DNA from: a virus
IMG/VR virus record: IMGVR_UViG_3300043469_000535
Span: 1 to 28,469 of that record
Strand: one strand, 5' to 3'
Length of the DNA: 28,469 nucleotides
The position numbers and the translations under genes are program-made. Under the pieces are notes generated by a model that did not search any database, was not told the origin of the DNA, and worked only from the letters and a program-made list of their open reading frames with translations. Below, piece by piece: positions 11,131 to 18,100 of this stretch (positions within the stretch are counted from its first letter, which is position 1; every line of letters starts with the position of its first letter).

Positions 11131-11133
11131 ATA
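11126..11133 (-). promoter_or_regulatory. Bacteroidota-type -7 promoter element (TATATTTG) before the polymerase gene
   Basis: Read on the minus strand, the 28-base gap before the giant gene contains TATATTTG, an exact match to the TAnnTTTG -7 consensus used by the primary sigma factor of Bacteroidota. It lies 17 bases upstream of the ATG at 11108. I see no good -33 TTTG at the usual 19-21 base distance, so the assignment is tentative. An AT-rich genome produces such octamers by chance, but its place in one of the few real intergenic gaps is suggestive. Confidence 0.4.
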
Positions 11134-11136
11134 AGA

Positions 11137-13335
11137 TTAATTTTGTTCAGAATAAATAATTTGATGTACTTTATCTATTTCTTCTGATTTAAGTAATTGT
11201 GTTCTACTCCCATCTTTATGAATAATATATGCTTTTCCATGGTCTGTTTCATAAGATTCTCCATTCATAGCTGGTACAGTTCTTCTACCTAATGTTTTAA
11301 TATTAGTCTGATTCATTGTTTTTCTCCATTCCATTTCTGGTCTATTTTTAGAAACAAAATTATCTATACTTGGTGTACTGATTTGATTAGTAGAAACCAA
11401 TGCTGGTAATCTATAATCTCCAATCTGTACACTCATACCTAAATTACTTTGACCAGCATTATCCAATGCCATATCTAAACCAACTGTTTTTTCATCTACT
11501 TGTAAACCAACTTCTTTACCATTTTGTCTTGTGATATATATTTTTTTACCTTCTTTATTAGTTCTTTGTTCTATACCACCTTCACTAATTAATTGAGATA
11601 CAGACAATTTACCTCCAGGAGCAACTTTATAAATTCTTGTTTTATATAATTGTTCTGCTGGTTTATCTAATTTGAAATCAAAGTAACCTGTTTCAACAGC
11701 AGGTTTTATTCCTGCTTTGACTTTTTCAGTTTTACCTGCTCTTTTATCATTTGCAGCAACATAAACTATTTCATTACCATTTTTATCTTCAAATTTTAAT
11801 TGAGAACCTTTTACTGTTTGGTCTATATTAAATGCAACATCATCAAATCTTTGTTCTATAACACCTTTCAATTCTGTTATTGTATTTTTATTTAAACCTA
11901 TACCATTTAAAGTTACTAAATTTTCTTTAATATTGTTTTTTTCTTTAGTGCCATTTACAGTCAAATATTCATTATATGCTTTTTGAGCATTAGGGTCATT
12001 TAACCAACCATTTTTAGTAGTATCAAATTTTCTTCCTGTCTTTTTAGCATATTCTATAAATCCCTGAGCTTGAGCATTTAATAGATTCTTTTTAGTTAAT
12101 TCTGACTTATATTGAGAAGATAATTCTATAGCACTTGCTTCTGACATACCAGCAGCAACCATAGCTTGAACATTACCTTTTTTGATAAGTTTTTCCATAT
12201 CACTACCAGGCTTAACTTTTAAGTTTTTAATTTGAGTATTAATATTATCTTGAATAGCACCAAGATTTTGGTTAGTTTGAGTAAGAGTTTTTTGAAAATT
12301 AGATGAAGAGTTAGTACCTACTTGATATACAGATTCATAACTTGTATTTACATTTTCAGCTTCTTCTTTAGCATCATCAGCTAATTTATTAGCTCTATCC
12401 CAAGTTTTCCAATATCCTTCATCATTATGAATAGTATCTGATACTTCTGTTTCTTTATGTGAATAAGTTTGAGCAGCAGCATTTATCATTTTACCATAAT
12501 GGTCAGTATTAAATCCTTTAAATTGAGGAATACCTTTTTCATTTTTCTCATAAACATAGGCTTTACTCAAATCTGCATTTTCATAACCACTAATACCTAA
12601 TTGTTTTCTTCTTTCAACAGCTTGTTGATAATCATTATCTGCTGTTAATTGAGAATACATAGCATTAGCTATTTCTTCTTTAGTTAATTGTTTACCACCT
12701 TCTTTATGTCTATAAATATAACCATTTCCTCCTCTTGTATCTTTTTCTACAGAATAACCACTTGCTTTCATGTGTTGTAAAAACTTATCATCAAAATCAG
12801 CAGCATAATAAGCATTTTGAATATCAGGTGATGCACCTGCTTTATTCATATCAGCATTCCAATTAATACCTTGATATTTAGCAAGTATATTAGCTTTTTC
12901 AGCAGCTATGTAAGCAGCATCATATTTAGAAGGGTCTTTCTTTGCTAATTCATCTAATTTATCATATTCAGCAACAACATTTTTTTTATATTGTTGCATT
13001 GTTCCAATTTTACCAGTAGTCCAATTAGCATTTATATCTCTACCTAAATGCATTATATCTGAACTGTATTTATTATATTCTAAAGGATTAGATTTTATAT
13101 TATCTACAATACCTGTAATTTTAGCTTCATAATTTTTTATTTCTTGCTGTAATTCAGGACTATCTTGAGTTAATACATCAGCTTTAAGTTTATCCAAATA
13201 AGCAGTTGCAGAAGTAATTTCTGTATCAATTTCCTTATCTTTATTTTGAAGTACCTGTGCCATCAATTGATGTGGTGCTTCAAACATTTTGTCATCTACA
13301 AATTTGGCATCTGATGTTTGATAAAATCTTCCCAT
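11137..13335 (-). CDS. Helical virion cargo-type protein, 732 aa, upstream of RNA polymerase
   Basis: The protein begins MGRFYQTSDAKFVDDKM and is charged and largely helical, with Lys/Glu-rich stretches and no signal peptide or membrane segment. The N-terminal 130 residues (YLDKLKADVLTQDSPEL, then NPLEYNKYSSDIMHLGRDIN) resemble proteins I know from the same position in crAss-like phages, directly before the polymerase genes, where packaged cargo proteins are encoded. From about residue 490 the sequence becomes more beta-like (for example VAANDKRAGKTEKVKAGIK). It starts 3 bases after the stop of the preceding 600-aa gene, so the two are surely co-translated, and it ends 28 bases before the polymerase gene. 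The likely role is a virion-internal protein ejected with or before the polymerase. No catalytic motif was seen. The gene call is certain; the cargo role is inferred from position and resemblance. Confidence 0.75.
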   Translation of the reverse strand: MGRFYQTSDAKFVDDKMFEAPHQLMAQVLQNKDKEIDTEITSATAYLDKLKADVLTQDSPELQQEIKNYEAKITGIVDNIKSNPLEYNKYSSDIMHLGRDINANWTTGKIGTMQQYKKNVVAEYDKLDELAKKDPSKYDAAYIAAEKANILAKYQGINWNADMNKAGASPDIQNAYYAADFDDKFLQHMKASGYSVEKDTRGGNGYIYRHKEGGKQLTKEEIANAMYSQLTADNDYQQAVERRKQLGISGYENADLSKAYVYEKNEKGIPQFKGFNTDHYGKMINAAAQTYSHKETEVSDTIHNDEGYWKTWDRANKLADDAKEEAENVNTSYESVYQVGTNSSSNFQKTLTQTNQNLGAIQDNINTQIKNLKVKPGSDMEKLIKKGNVQAMVAAGMSEASAIELSSQYKSELTKKNLLNAQAQGFIEYAKKTGRKFDTTKNGWLNDPNAQKAYNEYLTVNGTKEKNNIKENLVTLNGIGLNKNTITELKGVIEQRFDDVAFNIDQTVKGSQLKFEDKNGNEIVYVAANDKRAGKTEKVKAGIKPAVETGYFDFKLDKPAEQLYKTRIYKVAPGGKLSVSQLISEGGIEQRTNKEGKKIYITRQNGKEVGLQVDEKTVGLDMALDNAGQSNLGMSVQIGDYRLPALVSTNQISTPSIDNFVSKNRPEMEWRKTMNQTNIKTLGRRTVPAMNGESYETDHGKAYIIHKDGSRTQLLKSEEIDKVHQIIYSEQN

Positions 13336-13338
13336 TTC

Positions 13339-15141
13339 TTATGTTGTTTTAGGTTTTTCAATTAGATTACCTTTTTCATCAAAAGCTAATCCATATTTAG
13401 ATAATTGATTGATAACATTTGTCATCATTTTATTTTGCTTCATAGCATTCAAATCTTTACCAATATTTTGAACTCCTTCTCCCATAGTAGATTTATCTTT
13501 ACCTAATTGAGTATAAAAATTATCTCTATCTTTTCTATCATTCAAATCTCTTTCTTGTTCTCCACTCATTACAGCTTGGTCTTGTTGGTTTTCTAAACCA
13601 GCTTTTTGTCCAAGTAATTCTTGCATTGTTCTTTGAAAACTATCAACAGCACCTTGATTTGCTTCATTAGCATTTATATCAGTTGCTAAATCTAATGCTC
13701 TCATTTGGTTAATACCTCTTGCTGAATTTCTACCAATTCTTTTAGCACCATTAGCACTTGCTGTTATTTTTCTTAATGATTCTGCTTTTTGACCAGCACT
13801 CATTTCCATAGCAGCTAAATTGGCTTCTAATGCATCTTTACCAAAATCTTTATAAGCATTTATATTAGGTGTATCTCCTGCTCTATTTTCTAAAGTATTT
13901 TTCATTGGACTAAATGTAGATATTAAATCTCCAGCAATACCAACTAAATCTCCAGTACCAGGCATTTCAAAACCTGATTTATCTACAAATTTTCCAGCAC
14001 CATCTATAAATCTACTTGCTACACTACCTGGTTTATCTACAGTTTGTTTTTCTGGTGCTAATTCAGGATGAGAATAACCATCATATTTACCATTCTTGTT
14101 TAATACTTGTTCATCAGTTAAAGATATTGTATCAGGTTCACCTTTATCAAATCCTTTTATAAAATCTCCTGCACCATAATCTTTACTTGCTGGTAAACTT
14201 TCTCCAAAGTTATTAGCAAAAGTTGGTAATGGTGAATTTGGTTTATTCTCAACAGTAGCATATTTTTTATTTACTGATTTTCCAGTACCAACTACACCTG
14301 GAGTAATAATTTGATTTTTAATGTTGAAAATATTTTTATTTGGAATAGGATTACCAAATTCATCAAATTCCACTTCTCCTCCATTCCAATATTTTCTAAC
14401 ACCATTCTCATCTGTACCAAAAGCATACTCTTGTACAGCAGCCATAACTCCATACATTTCTTGAGTTTGTAAATCAGCTTGTTCTTGTTCATTAAGTGCT
14501 TCAACACTTCTTGCATGAGCATTTTTTACAGCAATATCCCCTTTAGAATTTTCTAATAATTTATTAAGATTGGTTAGTTTTTTTTCTCTGACTTTTTTTC
14601 TTTCAGCCATAGTTTCACCAAACTTCTCAATTCTTTTAGAGTATATTTTAGTTCCTTCTGGAACATTCATATCTACTCCTCCTTCTTCATGTGATGCACC
14701 TTTGACTTCTGCTACTTCTCCTGCTGGTGTTTCAATAACTTCTTCACCTTCTACTTCAATAGGACCAGAAGCATTGTTATTTCCCATAGCTGCTATAGTT
14801 CTATCTTCAAATACAGATTGTTGCTGTGGAGACATAAAAGTTCCTGAATTAAAATTATTAGAAGCAGGTATTGCATCAGGAGCTAATCCTTCTCCTGATA
14901 TTTGAGGACTTTTACTTGATGCACTACCACTTTTTCCTGCTCCAGCAGAAATAGCTGTAGAAGCCAATTGACCAGCCATTAAAGTAATAGGAATCCAGGG
15001 ATTGTTAGCAGCTTTTCTTTCTGCTTCTGCATTCATTATATCTCCTTTAGCTATAGTTGTAGCAGGATTTTCTATATAGTTACTACCAACTCCACTTGAA
15101 CCATAACCATATTTCTTTTTTGTAGCACATTTTTTTTTCAT
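13339..15141 (-). CDS. Virion cargo-type structural protein, 600 aa, with HeeGGv motif
   Basis: The N-terminus is basic and Lys/Gly-rich (MKKKCATKKKYGYGSSGVGS), followed by an Ala/Gly-rich weakly hydrophobic stretch (residues 48-70) and a Ser/Pro-rich linker. Residues 128-171 hold a compact domain with EVEGEEVIETPAGE, GASHEEGGVDMNVPEGTKIY and SKRI. This motif recurs in large structural proteins of Bacteroidota phages (recalled, not searched). Residues 180-245 are helical and charged. The C-terminal third is helical and Asn/Gln/Met-rich. It begins 34 bases after the muzzle gene, behind a promoter-like 14-bp repeat, and is followed after 3 bases by the 732-aa cargo gene. The position between muzzle and polymerase matches the ejected cargo protein of crAss-like virions. 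No enzymatic motif is evident, although the SHEEGG segment deserves a check for self-processing. Confidence 0.75.
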   Translation of the reverse strand: MKKKCATKKKYGYGSSGVGSNYIENPATTIAKGDIMNAEAERKAANNPWIPITLMAGQLASTAISAGAGKSGSASSKSPQISGEGLAPDAIPASNNFNSGTFMSPQQQSVFEDRTIAAMGNNNASGPIEVEGEEVIETPAGEVAEVKGASHEEGGVDMNVPEGTKIYSKRIEKFGETMAERKKVREKKLTNLNKLLENSKGDIAVKNAHARSVEALNEQEQADLQTQEMYGVMAAVQEYAFGTDENGVRKYWNGGEVEFDEFGNPIPNKNIFNIKNQIITPGVVGTGKSVNKKYATVENKPNSPLPTFANNFGESLPASKDYGAGDFIKGFDKGEPDTISLTDEQVLNKNGKYDGYSHPELAPEKQTVDKPGSVASRFIDGAGKFVDKSGFEMPGTGDLVGIAGDLISTFSPMKNTLENRAGDTPNINAYKDFGKDALEANLAAMEMSAGQKAESLRKITASANGAKRIGRNSARGINQMRALDLATDINANEANQGAVDSFQRTMQELLGQKAGLENQQDQAVMSGEQERDLNDRKDRDNFYTQLGKDKSTMGEGVQNIGKDLNAMKQNKMMTNVINQLSKYGLAFDEKGNLIEKPKTT

Positions 15142-15152
15142 AATGAAAATGA

Positions 15153-15166
15153 ATTTTTTTACAAAT
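15153..15166 (-). repeat. 14-bp repeat ATTTGTAAAAAAAT, copy 2
   Basis: This is an exact second copy of the motif at 11117-11130, located in the 34-base gap between the muzzle gene and the first cargo gene and ending 11 bases before that gene's ATG at 15141. The bases just upstream make TTAATTTG, one mismatch from TAnnTTTG. It is probably a promoter or translation-initiation element for the cargo genes. Confidence 0.65.
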
Positions 15167-15172
15167 TAATAT

Positions 15173-15178
15173 TTACTA
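15173..15178 (-). other. Tandem stop codons TAG-TAA ending the muzzle gene
   Basis: After the final Glu-Arg codons the muzzle gene reads TAG and immediately in frame TAA. Every other gene whose end lies in the window stops at TAA. If TAG were read through, as in some crAss-like lineages, the protein would gain one residue only. Confidence 0.9.
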
Positions 15179-18100
15179 TCTTTCAGATACTTTTGAATCC
15201 TGTACAGAGAAGTTCATAATTAATCTTGTGGTGTCAAAGGTATCAAATATCAATCTAACCACCAAGAATTTATCTCTAAAACTTTCCATTTCAGTCCAAT
15301 CTTTATTATAGTCAATTCTATTACTATTAACTATTTTATCTATAAAATAATCTGCTTGTAAACTTGTTAAGTTTTTATTGAATATAGATACATTAGGATT
15401 TACAGACAAATCTCTTAAATCATTAATGCACCAATCTCTTTCATTTCTATCAAGATTAATAAATCCTGCTGAATTTTCTACTTGATTGTTCATATATTCT
15501 AAATCAACATCTTTTACCAGCATATCAAGAATACCACTTATTTGATGGGTATTATAAGCCATCACTTTATTAAAAGTTATATATCTTTTATCAACATAAC
15601 TATCTGTAGCAATATCATACTGTTTTGCTTCTGTTTGAAATTTGATTGCATCATATATTTTACTAATCAAAGCATTTGAATTATCAACATACTCTATTAT
15701 AAAAGGATGTCTTTCTCCATAGAAATTCTGATAATGATTCTTTCTACCATGTCTCCAAATATTTGATAAACCTTCTCTCCAAGAATAAAACTTCTCTTGA
15801 ACATGCATATAGAAACTTGGTAAATATGAATGCCAAGAAATCCATTTTGTATCTTTCAATGAATAACTCATTGTAAAACTATTGTTTAATAAATTAGTTT
15901 CTAATGGAATACCATTCTCATATTCATAAGTCATTACTGGTACTTGTACTTCTACTTCAACTTGTGTTGTTGTAGTTAAACTTCCAAGAAAACCATTTAT
16001 ATCGGTAGCAAATTGTAAAGGAGTAATTATATCTCCAGTACCATCCCAACCCCTTGTATGTTTATATTGCCAATTTCTTTGACTTAAACCTGATGGATAT
16101 GGATTTACTCCTGCTAATGCTGTTAATAATAAAGCATAATCTCCTGTTGGAACAAAAGGATTAATATTAGCTGTTAAAAAAGCTAATTCCGTTGCATTTA
16201 ATGTTCTACCTGTAATAGCAGATATACTATGTTGTAACATACCTCTTGTAGGACCAGGAATACTTGTATAAACAATAGGGTATTGTAATCCATGAATACT
16301 ATATCCAGCAGCAATTAATGCATCATATCTTGTATTGTAATCATTAAAATCATTAATATATTCTGTAGAAGGAGCATCTGTAGGATTACTAATACCACTT
16401 GTATGATATTCCCCAGTACCTCCACAATTATTAATAGCTGCTTCATTTACAGTAGAAACTATGATTATGTTTCTACTTATAGTATTAAAATTAGTTATTG
16501 GTGTTTCTACACCAACTAAAGGATTTGCTGAATTATCTACTAAAAATATTTGCTGACTGTTTTGTAACCATCTTAATACACTCAACCATGCTTGACCACT
16601 ACATCTTTCAACAGCTAAAACATAAATCAATCTTCCTGTAAATGTTGGATTATCAATTTTAAATTGAGTAAACCAAGCTAATACAGCTACTTTGACATTA
16701 GCAACTCCTGCATTACCAAAACTACCAGACCTATCAAACTGTATAACTATATCACTATTATTAGGAACATTAGTAGTTATTGTTCTTATTTCTATTCTTG
16801 TTTCTATTACTGTTTTTTCAAATTTTAATTTACAATTCTCTACACCAATATAATTCCAACCATTAGCTAATCTATTAGCAATAATTTGAGACAAGTTAGG
16901 AAATATTACTGTTCCTAAACCTTCATTGCATAATTGATAATCTCCATCAGGTAAACCAGCAATATCAAAATCTTTTTTAGTTATAATCAATCTTTCTTTT
17001 TTAGTATCATAAGTAGATATATAACCAACACCAATAGGATTTGATGGATTATTATTATATGGATAATTAATATGATTAGCATTATAATAACTTTCAGCCA
17101 TTCTAAATTTCATATTTTCTCTAAAATAATTAGAGTTGTATGTATCAGAAATTGGTTGAAGAGATTGCCCATTAAACAAGTACCATTTTTTCTCTTTATG
17201 ACAAGGAAACAATACTCCATTTTTTGTTTTCAATCTACCCCATTTATGAGTATTACCAGAAGAACTATTATTATCATCAACAATTTTTCTTGGTGGTATA
17301 TTAAAATATTCTCCTGTTCCAATGAAAGAAATGATATTATCTGTTACTCTTTCTTGAAAATTTTGTGGTTGATGCCATAATGCTTCTTCTGTATGAATAT
17401 AAAGATTATTTTGTATTCTGAATAAATCAGTTATTACTCCTGTTTCTCCTTCAATATCTTTATAATTGTTTGGTAAAAAGTTTCTAAAATTATCTGTTAA
17501 TTCTTCTTGAAATGCTTGTTGAGACCAATGTAGTCTATGAGGAAAAGTTTCAGTACAATCTGAACAGCAATCATATTCTAATGGTAAATGGTTATATATT
17601 TTTTCTTTGTTTCTTCTTTTATAATCTTGATTGATTTGATATATTTCAGCTAATGCTAATCCTATATATGATTTACCTCCTTTTCTACCACTATTTAAAT
17701 AAGTTAATTTTTTAACCATGTGAATATCTAAAGAATTTGTAGGAGCAATTTCTCTTGAACCAACTGAATGTATTCCAAAGTATTCTTCATCCCATTCTCC
17801 ATAAGAAGTTCCTAATTCTCTATTACCAGGAGCATTAAGAAAGTCAGGTGTATTATCAGTAGCACCTTGTCTTAAATTCATATTTACATTAGATTCAAAC
17901 CATAAATTTAAACATTCTCCTAACCATTGAATTTCATCATCTGGTGGATTTTTAGCAAAACCTCTTTGTTCTCCATTATTAGGGTCTGAATCATATAGAA
18001 TATAATTATCTACTATTGTTTCTCTTAAACCTTTATCATATAAATCACTATATGCTCTTGCCCAAGCATCTTGTTTTATACCAGAAGCTACAAGTGCTGC

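Noticed and set aside
14292-14905. A minus-strand frame (14292-14522) and a plus-strand frame (14570-14905) inside the 600-aa gene
   Set aside because: Both overlap a well-supported gene entirely and show no family resemblance or initiation context.
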